From Sepiola atlantica (lineage: Eukaryota > Mollusca > Cephalopoda > Sepiida > Sepiolidae), in assembly GCA_963556195.1 (NCBI GenBank), contig CAUVYP010000262.1, forward strand, positions 434,001 through 498,000: 64,000 nt of DNA, read 5' to 3'. Below the pieces are notes generated by a model. That model did not search any database. It saw only the letters and a list, made by a program, of their open reading frames with translations, and was not told the DNA's origin. Position numbers and translations under genes: made by a program. Positions 22,073 through 37,320 of this stretch are shown here, piece after piece (within the stretch, counting starts at the first letter, position 1; every line of letters begins with the position of its first letter).

Positions 22073-25000
22073 TTAGCGCGTTTTCAAGTTGATATCGCTT
22101 TTGATTATAACTTCCACATTTATTCGAATTGTGCAACGAAACTTTGCAGACAGTCGCGGATAGGCCTTTTCTACTGAAGTACCACGTCTCAGAAGTGCAG
22201 CTCTTTAACTGCCTGAGATATGTCGATACAAACTTAATACGCAAAATATCAACAAAATTTAGCGCGTTTTAAAGTTGATATCGCTTTTGTTTATAACTTC
22301 CACATTTATTCGAATTGTGCAACGAAACTTTGCAGACAGTCGCGGATAGGCCTTTTCTACTAAAGTACCAAGTTTCAGAAGTGCAGCCCTTGCACTGCCA
22401 AAGATATGTCGATACAAACTGAATACGCAAAACTTCAACAAAATTTAGCGCGTTTTAAAGTTGATATCGCTTTTGTTTATAACTTCCACATTTATTCGAA
22501 TTGTGCAACGAAACTTTGCAGACAGTCGCGGATAGGCCTTTTCTACTGAAGTACAAAGTTTCAGAAGTGCCGCTCAAGTACTGCCGGAGATATGTCGATA
22601 CAAACTTAATACGCAAAACATCAACAAAATTTAGCGCGTTTTACAGTTGATATCGCTTTTGTTTATAACTTCCACATTTATTCGGATTGTGCAACGAAAC
22701 TTTGCAGACAACCGCGGAGACACATTTCCGACTGAAGTACCAAGTTTCAGAAGTGCAGCTCTTGTACTGCCGGAGATATGTAGATACAAACTGAATACGT
22801 AAAACATCAACAAAATTTAGCGCGTTTTAAAGTTGATATCGCTTTTGTTTATAACTTCCACATTTATTCGAATTGGGCAACGAAACTTTGCAGACAACCG
22901 CGGAGACAGATGGTCTACTGAAGTACCAAGTTTCAGAAGTGCAGCTCTTGTACTCCCGGAGATATATCGATACAAACTGAATACGCAAAACATCAACAAA
23001 ATTTAGCGCGTTTTAAAGTTGATATCGCTTTTGTTTATAACTTCCACATTTATTCGGATTGTGCAACCAAATTTTGCAGACAACCGCGGAGACACATTTT
23101 CTACTGAAGTACCAAGTTTCAGAAATGCAGCTCTTGTACTGCCGGAGATATGTCGATACAAACTTAATACGCAAAACATCAACAAAATTTAGCGCGTTTT
23201 AAAGTTGATATCGCTTATGATTATAACTTCCACATTTATTCGAATTGTGCAACGAAATTTTGCAGACAGTCGCGATAGGCCTTTTCTACTGAAGTACCAA
23301 GTTTCAGAAGTGCAGCTCTAGTACTGGCGGAGATAGGTCGATACAAACTGAATACGCAAAACATCAACAAAATTTAGCGCATTTTAAAGTTGATATCGCT
23401 TTTGTTATAACTTCCACATTTATTCGAATTGTGCAACGACACTTTGCAGACAGTCGCGGATAAACCTTTTCTAGTGGAGTATCAAGTTTCAGAAGTGCAG
23501 CTCTAGTACTGCCGGAGATATGTCGATAAAAACTGAATACGAAAAACATCAAAAAAATTTAGCGCGTTTTAAAGTTGATATCGCTTTTGTTTATCACTTC
23601 CACATTTATTCGAATTGTGCAACGAAACTTTGCAGACAGTCGCGGATAGGCCTTTTCTAGTGAAGTACTAAGTTTCAGAAGTGCAGCTCTAGTACTGCCG
23701 GAGATATGTCGATACAAACTGAATACGCAAAACATCAAAAAAATTTAGCGCGTTTTAAAGTTGATATCGCTTTTGTTTATAACTTCCACATTTATTCGAA
23801 TTGTGCAACGAAACTTTGCAGACAGTCGCGGATAGGCCTTTTCTAGTGAGGTACCAAGTTTCAGAAGTGCCGCTAAAGTACTGCCGGAGATATGCCGATA
23901 CAAACTGAATACGTAAAACATCAAAAAAATTTAGCGCGTTTTAAAGTTGATATCGCTTTTGTTTATAACTTCCACATTTATTCGAATTGGGCAACGAAAC
24001 TTTGCAGACAGTCGCGGAGACACATTTTCTACTGAAGTACCAAGTTTCAGAAGTGCAGCTTTTGTACTGCCGGAGATATGTCGATACAAACTTAATACGC
24101 AAAACATCAACAAAATTTAGCGCGTTTTAAAGTTGATATCTCTTATGATTATAACTTCCACATTTATTCGAATTGTGCAACGAAACTTTGCAGACAGTCG
24201 CGGAGACACATTTTCTACTGAAGTACCAAGTTTCAGAAGTGCAGCTCTTGTACTCCCGGAGATATGTCGATACAAACTTAATACGCAAAAAATCAACAGA
24301 ATTTAGCGCGTTTTATAGTTGATATCGCTTTTGTTTATACCTTCCACATTTGTTCGAATTGTCCAACGAAACTTTGCAGACAGTCGCGGAGACACATTTT
24401 CTACTGAAGTACCAAGTTTCAGAAGTGCAGCTCTTGTACTGCCGGAGATATGTCGATAAAAACTTAATACGCAAAACATCAACAAAATTTAACGCGTTTT
24501 AAAGTTGATATCGCTTTTGTTTATAACTTCCACATTTATTCGAATTGTGCAACGAAACTTTGCAGACAGTCGCGGATAGGCCTTGTCTACTTAAGTACAA
24601 AGTTTCGGAAGTGCAGCTCTAGTACTGCCGGAGATATGTCGATACAAACTGAATACGCAAAACATCAACAAAATTTAGCGCGTTTTAAAGTTGATAACGC
24701 TTTTGTTTATAACTTCCACATTTATTCGAATTGGGCAACGAAACTTTGCAGACAACTGCGGAGACACATTTTCTACTGAAGTACCAAGTTTCAGAAGTGC
24801 AGCTCTAGTACTGCCGGAGATATGTCGATACAAACTGAATACGCAAAACATCAACAAAATTTAGCGCGTTTTAAAGTTGATATCGCTTTTGATTATAACT
24901 TCCACATTTATTCGAATTGTGCAACGAAACTTTGCAGACAGTCGCGGATAGGCCTTTTCTACTGAAGTACCAAGTTTAAGAAGTGCAGCTCTTGCACTGC

Positions 25001-28000
25001 CGGATATATGTACATACAAACTGAATACGCAAAACTGCAACAAAATTTAGCGCGTTTTAAAGTTGATATCGCTTTTGTTTATAACTTCCACATTTATTCG
25101 AATTGTGCAAGGAAACTTTGCAGACAGTCGCGGATAGGCCTTTTCCACTGAAGTACCAAGTTTCAGAAGTGCAGCTCTTTTACTGCCGGAGATATGTCGA
25201 TACAAACTGAATACGCAAAACATCAACAAAATTTAGCGCGTTTTAAAGTTGATATCGCTTTTGTTTATAACTTCCACATTTGTTCGAATTGTGCAACGAA
25301 ACTTTGCAGACAGTCGCGGATAGGCCGTTTCTAGTGAAGTACCAAGTTTCAGAAGTGCAGCTCTAGTATTGCCGGAGATATGTCGATACAAACTTAATAC
25401 GCAAAACATCAACAAAATTTAGCGCGTTTTAAAGTTGATAGCGCTTTTGTTTATAACTTCCACATTTATTCGAATTGTGCAACGAAACTTTGCAGACAGT
25501 CGCGGATAGGCCTTTACTAGTGAAGTACCAAGTTTCAGAAGTGCCGCTCTAGTACTGCCGGAGATATCCCGATACAAACTGAATACGTAAAACATCAACA
25601 AAATTTAGCGCGTTTTAAAGTTGATATCGCTTTTGTTTATAACTTCCACATTTATTCGAATTGTGCAAGGAAACTTTGCAGACAGTCGCGGAGACACATT
25701 TTCTACTGAAGTACCAAGTTTCAGAAGTGCAGCTCTAGTACTGCCGGAGATATGTCGATACAAACTTAATACGCAAAACATCAACAAAATTTAGCGCGTT
25801 TTAAAGTTGATATCGCTTATGATTATAACTTCCACATTTATTCGAATTGTGCAACGAAACTTTGCAGACAGTCGCGGAGACACATTTTCTACTGAAGTAC
25901 CAAGTTTCAGAAGTGCAGCTCTTGTACTGCCGGAGATATGTCGATACAAACTTAATACGCAAAACATAAACAAAATTTAGCGCGTTTTAAAGTTGATATC
26001 GCTTTTGTTTATGACTTCCACATTTATTCGAATTGTGCAACGAAACTTTGCAGACAGTCGCGGATAGGCCTATCATAGTGAAGTACCAAGTTTCAGAAGT
26101 GCAGCTCTAACACTGCCGGAGATATGCCGATACAAACTGAATACGCACAACATCAACAAAATTTAGGTCGTTTTAAAGTTGATATCGCTTTAGATTATAA
26201 CTTCCACATTTATTCGAATTGTGCAACGAAACTTTGCAGACAGTCGCGGATAGGCCTTTTCTACTGAAGTACCAAGTTTCAGAAGTGCAGCTCTAGTACT
26301 GCCGGAGATATGTCGATACAAACTACACCCGCAAAACATCAACAAAATTTAGCGCGTTTTAAAGTTGATATCGCTTTTGTTTATAACTTTCTACATTTAT
26401 TCGAATTGGGCAACGAAACTTTGCAGACAACCGCGGAGACACATTTTCCACTGAAGTACCAAGTTTCAGAAGTGCAGCTCTAGTACTGCCGGAGATATGT
26501 CGATACAAACTGAATACGCAAAACATCAACAAAATTTAGCGCGTTTTAAAGTTGATATCGCTTTTGTTTATAACTTCCACATTTATTCGAATTGTGCAAG
26601 GAAACTTTGCAGACAGTCGCAGATAGGCCTTTTCTACTGAAGTACCAAGTTTCAGAAGTGCAGCGGTTGTACTGCCGAGGATATGTCAGTACAAACTTAA
26701 TACGCAAAACATCAACACAATTTAGCGCGTTTTAAAGTTGATATCGCTTTTGTTTATAACTTCCACATTTATTCGAATTGTGCAACGAAACTTTGCAGAC
26801 AACCGCGGAGACACATTTACTACTGAAGTACCAAGTTTCAGAAGTGCAGCTTTTGTACTGCCGGAGATATGTCGATACAAACTGAATACGCAAAACATCA
26901 ACAAAATTTAGCGCGTTTTTAAGTTGATATCGCTTTTGTTATAACTTCCACATTTATTCGAATTGTGCAACGAAACTTTGCAGACAGTCGCGGATAGGCC
27001 TTTTCCACTGAAGTACCAAGTTTCAGAAGGGCAGCTTTTGTACTGCCGGAGATATGTCGATACAAACTGAATACGCAAAACATCAACAAAATTTAGCGCG
27101 TTTTAAAGTTGACATCGCTTTTGTTTATAACTTCCACATTTATTCGAATTGTGCGAGGAAACTTTGCAGACAGTCGCGGAGACACATTTTCTACTGCAGT
27201 ACCAAGTTTCAGAAGTGCAGCTCTAGTACTGCCGGAGATATGTCGATACAAACTGAATACGCAAAACATCAACAACATTTAGCGCGTTTTAAAGTTGATA
27301 TCGCTTTTGTTTATAACTTCCACATTTATTCGAATTGTGCAACGAAACTTTGCAGACAGTCGCGGATAGGCCTTTACTACTGAAGTACCAAGTTTCAGAA
27401 GTGCAGCTTTTGTACTGCGGGAGATATGTCGATACAAACTGAATACGCAAAACATCAACAAAATTTAGCGCGTTTTCAAGTTGATATCGCTTTTGATTAT
27501 AACTTCCACATTTATTCGAATTGTGCAACGAAACTTTGCAGACAGTCGCGGATAGGCCTTTTCTACTGAAGTACCACGTCTCAGAAGTGCAGCTCTTTAA
27601 CTGCCTGAGATATGTCGATACAAACTTAATACGCAAAATATCAACAAAATTTAGCGCGTTTTAAAGTTGATATCGCTTTTGTTTATAACTTCCACATTTA
27701 TTCGAATTGTGCAACGAAACTTTGCAGACAGTCGCGGATAGGCCTTTTCTACTAAAGTACCAAGTTTCAGAAGTGCAGCCCTTGCACTGCCAAAGATATG
27801 TCGATACAAACTGAATACGCAAAACTTCAACAAAATTTAGCGCGTTTTAAAGTTGATATCGCTTTTGTTTATAACTTCCACATTTATTCGAATTGTGCAA
27901 CGAAACTTTGCAGACAGTCGCGGATAGGCCTTTTCTACTGAAGTACAAAGTTTCAGAAGTGCCGCTCAAGTACTGCCGGAGATATGTCGATACAAACTTA

Positions 28001-31000
28001 ATACGCAAAACATCAACAAAATTTAGCGCGTTTTACAGTTGATATCGCTTTTGTTTATAACTTCCACATTTATTCGGATTGTGCAACGAAACTTTGCAGA
28101 CAACCGCGGAGACACATTTCCGACTGAAGTACCAAGTTTCAGAAGTGCAGCTCTTGTACTGCCGGAGATATGTAGATACAAACTGAATACGTAAAACATC
28201 AACAAAATTTAGCGCGTTTTAAAGTTGATATCGCTTTTGTTTATAACTTCCACATTTATTCGAATTGGGCAACGAAACTTTGCAGACAACCGCGGAGACA
28301 GATGGTCTACTGAAGTACCAAGTTTCAGAAGTGCAGCTCTTGTACTCCCGGAGATATATCGATACAAACTGAATACGCAAAACATCAACAAAATTTAGCG
28401 CGTTTTAAAGTTGATATCGCTTTTGTTTATAACTTCCACATTTATTCGGATTGTGCAACCAAATTTTGCAGACAACCGCGGAGACACATTTTCTACTGAA
28501 GTACCAAGTTTCAGAAATGCAGCTCTTGTACTGCCGGAGATATGTCGATACAAACTTAATACGCAAAACATCAACAAAATTTAGCGCGTTTTAAAGTTGA
28601 TATCGCTTATGATTATAACTTCCACATTTATTCGAATTGTGCAACGAAATTTTGCAGACAGTCGCGATAGGCCTTTTCTACTGAAGTACCAAGTTTCAGA
28701 AGTGCAGCTCTAGTACTGGCGGAGATAGGTCGATACAAACTGAATACGCAAAACATCAACAAAATTTAGCGCATTTTAAAGTTGATATCGCTTTTGTTAT
28801 AACTTCCACATTTATTCGAATTGTGCAACGACACTTTGCAGACAGTCGCGGATAAACCTTTTCTAGTGGAGTATCAAGTTTCAGAAGTGCAGCTCTAGTA
28901 CTGCCGGAGATATGTCGATAAAAACTGAATACGAAAAACATCAAAAAAATTTAGCGCGTTTTAAAGTTGATATCGCTTTTGTTTATCACTTCCACATTTA
29001 TTCGAATTGTGCAACGAAACTTTGCAGACAGTCGCGGATAGGCCTTTTCTAGTGAAGTACTAAGTTTCAGAAGTGCAGCTCTAGTACTGCCGGAGATATG
29101 TCGATACAAACTGAATACGCAAAACATCAAAAAAATTTAGCGCGTTTTAAAGTTGATATCGCTTTTGTTTATAACTTCCACATTTATTCGAATTGTGCAA
29201 CGAAACTTTGCAGACAGTCGCGGATAGGCCTTTTCTAGTGAGGTACCAAGTTTCAGAAGTGCCGCTAAAGTACTGCCGGAGATATGCCGATACAAACTGA
29301 ATACGTAAAACATCAAAAAAATTTAGCGCGTTTTAAAGTTGATATCGCTTTTGTTTATAACTTCCACATTTATTCGAATTGGGCAACGAAACTTTGCAGA
29401 CAGTCGCGGAGACACATTTTCTACTGAAGTACCAAGTTTCAGAAGTGCAGCTTTTGTACTGCCGGAGATATGTCGATACAAACTTAATACGCAAAACATC
29501 AACAAAATTTAGCGCGTTTTAAAGTTGATATCTCTTATGATTATAACTTCCACATTTATTCGAATTGTGCAACGAAACTTTGCAGACAGTCGCGGAGACA
29601 CATTTTCTACTGAAGTACCAAGTTTCAGAAGTGCAGCTCTTGTACTCCCGGAGATATGTCGATACAAACTTAATACGCAAAAAATCAACAGAATTTAGCG
29701 CGTTTTATAGTTGATATCGCTTTTGTTTATACCTTCCACATTTGTTCGAATTGTCCAACGAAACTTTGCAGACAGTCGCGGAGACACATTTTCTACTGAA
29801 GTACCAAGTTTCAGAAGTGCAGCTCTTGTACTGCCGGAGATATGTCGATACAAACTTAATACGCAAAACATCAAAAAAATTTAACGCGTTTTAAAGTTGA
29901 TATCGCTTTTGTTTATAACTTCCACATTTATTCGAATTGTGCAACGAAACTTTGCAGACAGTCGCGGATAGGCCTTGTCTACTTAAGTACAAAGTTTCGG
30001 AAGTGCAGCTCTAGTACTGCCGGAGATATGTCGATACAAACTGAATACGCAAAACATCAACAAAATTTAGCGCGTTTTAAAGTTGATAACGCTTTTGTTT
30101 ATAACTTCCACATTTATTCGAATTGGGCAACGAAACTTTGCAGACAACTGCGGAGACACATTTTCTACTGAAGTACCAAGTTTCAGAAGTGCAGCTCTAG
30201 TACTGCCGGAGATATGTCGATACAAACTGAATACGCAAAACATCAACAAAATTTAGCGCGTTTTAAAGTTGATATCGCTTTTGATTATAACTTCCACATT
30301 TATTCGAATTGTGCAACGAAACTTTGCAGACAGTCGCGGATAGGCCTTTTCTACTGAAGTACCAAGTTTAAGAAGTGCAGCTCTTGCACTGCCGGATATA
30401 TGTACATACAAACTGAATACGCAAAACTGCAACAAAATTTAGCGCGTTTTAAAGTTGATATCGCTTTTGTTTATAACTTCCACATTTATTCGAATTGTGC
30501 AAGGAAACTTTGCAGACAGTCGCGGATAGGCCTTTTCTACTGAAGTACCAAGTTTCAGAAGTGCAGCTCTTTTACTGCCGGAGATATGTCGATACAAACT
30601 GAATACGCAAAACATCAACAAAATTTAGCGCGTTTTAAAGTTGATATCGCTTTTGTTTATAACTTCCACATTTGTTCGAATTGTGCAACGAAACTTTGCA
30701 GACAGTCGCGGATAGGCCGTTTCTAGTGAAGTACCAAGTTTCAGAAGTGCAGCTCTAGTATTGCCGGAGATATGTCGATACAAACTTAATACGCAAAACA
30801 TCAACAAAATTTAGCGCGTTTTAAAGTTGATAGCGCTTTTGTTTATAACTTCCACATTTATTCGAATTGTGCAACGAAACTTTGCAGACAGTCGCGGATA
30901 GGCCTTTACTAGTGAAGTACCAAGTTTCAGAAGTGCCGCTCTAGTACTGCCGGAGATATCCCGATACAAACTGAATACGTAAAACATCAACAAAATTTAG

Positions 31001-31880
31001 CGCGTTTTAAAGTTGATATCGCTTTTGTTTATAACTTCCACATTTATTCGAATTGTGCAAGGAAACTTTGCAGACAGTCGCGGAGACACATTTTCTACTG
31101 AAGTACCAAGTTTCAGAAGTGCAGCTCTAGTACTGCCGGAGATATGTCGATACAAACTTAATACGCAAAACATCAACAAAATTTAGCGCGTTTTAAAGTT
31201 GATATCGCTTATGATTATAACTTCCACATTTATTCGAATTGTGCAACGAAACTTTGCAGACAGTCGCGGAGACACATTTTCTACTGAAGTACCAAGTTTC
31301 AGAAGTGCAGCTCTTGTACTGCCGGAGATATGTCGATACAAACTTAATACGCAAAACATAAACAAAATTTAGCGCGTTTTAAAGTTGATATCGCTTTTGT
31401 TTATGACTTCCACATTTATTCGAATTGTGCAACGAAACTTTGCAGACAGTCGCGGATAGGCCTATCATAGTGAAGTACCAAGTTTCAGAAGTGCAGCTCT
31501 AACACTGCCGGAGATATGCCGATACAAACTGAATACGCACAACATCAACAAAATTTAGGTCGTTTTAAAGTTGATATCGCTTTAGATTATAACTTCCACA
31601 TTTATTCGAATTGTGCAACGAAACTTTGCAGACAGTCGCGGATAGGCCTTTTCTACTGAAGTACCAAGTTTCAGAAGTGCAGCTCTAGTACTGCCGGAGA
31701 TATGTCGATACAAACTACACCCGCAAAACATCAACAAAATTTAGCGCGTTTTAAAGTTGATATCGCTTTTGTTTATAACTTTCTACATTTATTCGAATTG
31801 GGCAACGAAACTTTGCAGACAACCGCGGAGACACATTTTCCACTGAAGTACCAAGTTTCAGAAGTGCAGCTCTTGTACTG
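21100..31880. repeat. Near-identical 5392-bp (29-monomer) tandem duplication
   Basis: From about 21100-26490 the sequence repeats at about 26490-31880 with a constant shift of 5392 bp. Matched monomer positions include 21701/27093, 21887/27279, 22259/27651, 22817/28209, 23364/28756, 24861/30253, 25419/30811 and 25791/31183. Rare private changes are shared, such as ACTACACCCGC at 26325 and 31717 and the CGACACTTTG monomer with TAAACC. I noticed only a few differences, for example AAAAATC versus AAACATC near 21316, GATAAAAAC versus GATACAAAC near 24455, and TTTTCCAC versus TTTTCTAC near 25143. Similarity ends abruptly at both sides, within ordinary monomers. Confidence 0.88.
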
Positions 31881-34700
31881 CCTGAGATATGTCGATACAA
31901 ACTGAATACGCAAAACATCAACAAAATTTAGCGCGTTTTAAAGTTGATATCGCTTTTGTTTATAACTTCCACATTTATTCGAATTGTGCAAGGAAACTTT
32001 GCAGACAGTCGCGGAGACAAATTTTCTACTGAAGTACCAAGTTTCAGAAGTGCAGCTTTTGTACTGCCGGAGATATGTCGATACAAACTTAATACGCAAA
32101 ACATCAACAAAATTTAGCGCGTTTTAAAGTTGATATCTCTTATGATTATAACTTCCACATTTATTCGAATTGTGCAACGAAACTTTGCAGACAGTCGCGG
32201 AGACACATTTTCTACTGAAGTACCAAGTTTCAGAAGTGCAGCTCTTGTACTGCCAGAGATATGTCGATACAAACTTAATACGCAAAAAATCAACAGAATT
32301 TAGCGCGTTTTATAGTTGATATCGCTTTTGTTTATACCTTCCACATTTGTTCGAATTGTCCAACAAAACTTTGCAGACATTCGCGGAGACACATTTTCTA
32401 CTGAAGTACCAAGTTTCAGAAGTGCAGCTCTTGTACTGCCGGAGATATGTCGATACAAACTTAATACGCAAAACATCAACAAAATTTAACGCGTTTTAAA
32501 GTTGATATCGCTTCTGTTTATAACTTCCACATTTATTCGAATTGTGCAACGAAACTTTGCAGACAGTCGCGGATAGGCCTTTTCTAGTGAAGTACCAAGT
32601 TTCAGAAGTGCAGCTCCAGTACTACCGGCGATATGCCGATACAAACTGAATTCGCAAAACATCAACAAAATTTAGCGCGTTTTAAAGTTGATATCGCTTT
32701 TGATTATAACTTCCACATTTATTCGAATTGTGCAACGAAACTTTGCAGACAGTCGCGGATAGGCCTTGTCTACTTAAGTACAAAGTTTCGGAAGTGCAGC
32801 TCTAGTACTGCCGGAGATATGTCGATACAAACTGAATACGCAAAACATCAACAAAATTTAGCGCGTTTTAAAGTTGATAACGCTTTTGTTTATAACTTCC
32901 ACATTTATTCGAATTGGGCAACGAAACTTTGCAGACAACTGCGGAGACACATTTTCTACTGAAGTACCAAGTTTCAGAAGTGCAGCTCTAGTGCTGCCGG
33001 AGATATGTCGATACAAACTGAATACGCAAAACATCAACAAAATTTAGCGCGTTTTAAAGTTGATATCGCTTTTGATTATAACTTCCACATTTATTCGAAT
33101 TGTGCAACGAAACTTTGCAGACAGTCGCGGATAGGCCTTTTCTACTGAAGTACCAAGTTTAAGAAGTGCAGCTCTTGCACTGCCGCCTATATGTACATAC
33201 AAACTGAATACGCAAAACTGCAACAAAATTTAGCGCGTTTTAAAGTTGATATCGCTTTTGTTTATAACTTCCACATTTATTCGAATTGTGCAAGGAAACC
33301 ATGCAGACAGTCGCGGATAGGCCTTTTCTACTGAAGTACCAAGTTTCAGAAGTGCAGCTCTTTTACTGCCGGAGATATGTCGATACAAACTTAATACGCA
33401 AAAATTCAACAAAATTTAGCGCGTTTTAAAGTTGATATCGCTTTTGTTTATAACTTCCACATTTGTTCGAATTGTGCAACGAAACTTTGCAGACAGTCGC
33501 AGATAGGCCGTTTCTAGTGAAGTACCCAGTTTCAGAAGTGCAGCTCTAGTACTGCCGGAGATATGTCGATACAAACTTAATACGCAAAACATCAACAAAA
33601 TTTAGCGCGTTTTAAAGTTGATAGCGCTTTTGTTTATAACTTCCACATTTATTCGAATTGTGCAACGAAACTTTGCAGACAGTCGCGGATAGGCCTTTAC
33701 TAGTGAAGTACCAAGTTTCAGAAGTGCCGCTCTATTACGTCTGGAGATATCCCGATACAAACTGAATACGTAAAACATCAACAAAATTTAGCGCGTTTTA
33801 AAGTTGATATCGCTTTTGTTTATAACTTCCACATTTATTCGAATTGTGCAACGAAACTTTGCAGACAGTCGCGGAGACACATTTTCTACTGAAGTACCAA
33901 GTTTCAGAAGTGCAGCTCTAGTACTGCCGGAGATATGTGGATACAAACTTAATACGCAAAACATCAACAAAATTTAGCGCGTTTTAAAGTTGATATCGCT
34001 TATGATTATAACTTCCACATTTATTCGAATTGTGCAACGAAACTTTGCAGACAGTCGCGGAGACACATTTTCTACTGAAGTACCAAGTTTCAGAAGTGCA
34101 GCTCTTGTACTGCCGGAGATATGTCGATACAAACTTAATACGCAAAACATAAACAAAATTTAGCGCGTTTTAAAGTTGATATCGCTTTTGTTTATAACTT
34201 CCACATTTATTCGAATTGTGCAACGAAACTTTGCAGACAGTCGCGGATAGGCCTATCATAGTGAAGTACCAAGTTTCAGAAGTGCAGCTCTAGTACTGCC
34301 GGAGATATGCCGATACAAACTGAATACGCACAACATCAACAAAATTTAGCGCGTTTTAAAGTTGATATCGCTTTAGATTATAACTTCCACATTTATTCGA
34401 ATTGTGCAACGAAACTTTGCAGACAGTCGCGGATAGGCCTTTTCTACTGAAGTACCAAGTTTCAGAAGTGCAGCTCAAGTACTGCCGGAGATATGTCGAT
34501 ACAAAATGAATACGCAAAACATCAACAAAATTTAGCGCGTTTTAAAGTTGATATCGCTTTTGTTTATAACTTTCTACATTTATTCGAATTGGGCAACGAA
34601 ACTTTGCAGACAACCGCGGAGACACATTTTCCACTGAAGTACCAAGTTTCAGAAGTGCAGCTCTTGTACTGCCGGAGATATGTCGATACAAACTGAATAC
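29505..34700. repeat. 15-monomer tandem repeat (2791 bp), diverged
   Basis: Monomers at 30067, 30253, 30439, 30625, 30811, 30997, 31183 and 31702 recur at 32858, 33044, 33230, 33416, 33602, 33788, 33974 and 34493, always 2791 bp apart. The two units carry more private substitutions than the 5392-bp duplication (for example GGAAACCATGCAG at 33294 and CTATTACGTCTGG at 33731), so this duplication is older or was acquired from a diverged copy. Confidence 0.82.
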
Positions 34701-37320
34701 GCAAAACATCAACAAAATTTAGCGCGTTTTAAAGTTGATATCGCTTTTGATTATAACTTCCACATTTATTCGAATTGTGCAACGAAACTTTGCAGACAGT
34801 CGCGGATAGGCCTTTTCTAGTAAAGGACCAAGTTTAAGAAGTGCAGCTCTTTTACTGCCGGAGATATGTCGATACAAACTGAATACGCAAAACATCAAAA
34901 AAATTTAGCGCGTTTTAAAGTTGATATCGCTTTTGTTTATAACTTCCACATTCATTCGAATTGAACAACGAAACTTTGCAGACAGTCGCGGATAAGCCTT
35001 TTCTAGTGAAGTACCAAGTTTCAGAAGTGCCGCTCTAGTACTGCCGGAGATATGTCGATACAAACTGAATACGCAAAACATCAACAAAATTTAACGCGTT
35101 TTAAAGTTGATATCGCTTTTGTTTATAACTTCAACATTTATTCGAATTGTGCAACGAAACTTTGCAGACAGTCGCGGAGACACATTTTCTACTGAAGTAC
35201 CAAGTTTCAGAAGTGCAGCTCTTGTATTGCCGGAGATATGTCGATACAAACTTAATACGCAAAACATCAACAAAATTTAGCGCGTTTTACAGTTGATATC
35301 GCTTTTGTTTATAACTTCCACATTTATTCGAATTGTGCAACGAAACTTTGAAGACAGTCGCGGATAGGCCTTTTCTACTTAAGTACTAAGTTTCAGAAGT
35401 GCAGCTCTAGTACTGCCGAAGATATGTCGATACAAACTGAATACGCAAAACATCAACAAAATTTATCGCGTTTTAAAGTTGATATCGCTTTTGTTTATAA
35501 CTTCAACATTAATTCGAATTGGGCAACGAAACTTTGCAGACAACCGCGGAGACACATTTTGTACTGAAGTACCAAGTTTCAGAAGTGCAGCTCTAGTACT
35601 GCCGAAGATATGTCGATACAAACTGAATACGCAAAACATCCACCAAATTTAGCGCGTTTTAAAGTTGATATCGCTTTTGTTTATAACTTACACATTTATT
35701 CGAATTGTGCAACGAAACTTTGCAGACAGTCGCGGATAGGCCTTTTCTACTGAAGTACCAAGTTTCAGAAGTGCAGCTCTAGTACTGCCGGAGATATGTC
35801 GATACAAACTGAATACGCAAAACATCAACAAAATTTAGCGCGTTTTAAAGTTGATAGCGCTTTTGTTTATAACTTCCACATTTATTCGAATTGTGCAACG
35901 AAACTTTGCAGACAGTCGCGGATAGGCCTTTACTAGTGAAGTACCAAGTTTCAGAAGTGCCGCTCTAGTACTGCCGGAGATATGCCGATACAAACTGAAT
36001 ACGTAAAACATCAACAAAATTTAGCGCGTTTTAAAGTTGATATCGCTTTTGTTTATAACTTCCACATTTATTCGAATTGTGTAAGGAAACTTTGCAGACA
36101 GTCGCGGAGACACATTTTCTACTGAAGTACCAAGTTTCAGAAGTGCAGCTCTTGTACTGCCGGAGATATGTCGATACAAACTGAATACGCAAAACATCAA
36201 CAAAATTTAGCGCGTTTTAAAGTTGATATCGCTTATGATTATAACTTCCACATTTATTCGAATTGTGCAACGAAACTTTGCAGACAGTCGCGGAGACACA
36301 TTTTCTACTGAAGTACCAAGTTTCAGAAGTGCAGCTCTTGTACTGCCGGAGATATGTCGATACAAACTTAATACGCAAAACATAACCAAAATTTAGCGCG
36401 TTTTAAAGTTGATATCGCTTTTGTTTATAACTTCCACATTTATTCGAATTGTGCAACGAAACTTTGCAGACAGTCGCAAATAGGCCTATCCTAGTGAAGT
36501 ACTAAGTTTCAGAAGTGCAGCTCTAGTACTGCCGGAGATATGCCGATACAAACTGAATACGCACAACATCAACAAAATTTAGCGCGTTTTAAAGTTGATA
36601 TCGCTTTAGATTATAACTTCCACATTTATTCGAATTGTGCAACGAAACTTTGCAGACAGTCGCGGATAGGCCTTTTCTACTGAAGTACCAAGTTTCAGAA
36701 GTGCAGCTCTAGTACTGCCGGAGATATGTCGATACAAACTGAATACGCAAAACATCAACAAAATTTAGCGCGTTTTAAAGTTGATATCGCTTTTGTTTTT
36801 AACTTTCTACATTTATTCGAATTGGGCAACGAAACTTTGCAGACAACCGCGGAGACACATTTTCTACTGAAGTACCAAGTTTCAGAAGTGCAGCTCTTGT
36901 ACTGCCGGAGATATGTCGATACAAACTGAATACGCAAAACATCAACAAAATTTAGCGCGTTTTAAAGTTGATATCGCTTTTGATTATAACTTCCACATTT
37001 ATTCGAATTGTGCAACGAAACTTTGCAGACAGTCGCGGATAGGCCTTTTCTAGTAAAGGACCAAGTTTAACAAGTGCAGCTCTTTTACTGTAGGAGATAT
37101 GTCGATACAAACTGAATACGCAAAACATCAAAAAAATTTAGCGCGTTTTAAAGTTGATATCGCTTTTGTTTATAACTTCCACATTCATTCGAATTGAACA
37201 ACGAAACTTTGCAGACAGTCGCGGATAAGCCTTTTCTAGTGAAGTACCAAGTTTCAGAAGTGCCGCTCTAGTACTGCCGGATATATGTACATACAAACTG
37301 AATACGCAAAACTGCAACAA
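31928..37320. repeat. Large duplicated block, copy 1 (partner 40483-47178)
   Basis: Monomers at 31928-34156 match 40483-42712 at a spacing of 8555-8556 bp (46 monomers). Monomers at 34493-37320 match 44351-47178 at 9858 bp (53 monomers). The order is the same in both copies. The seven-monomer change in spacing is accounted for by a tandem 7-mer in copy 2. Shared markers include GATAACGC with ACAACTGCGG, GATATCCCGATAC, CCTATCATAG, and GTCGCAAATAGGCC. Confidence 0.82.
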
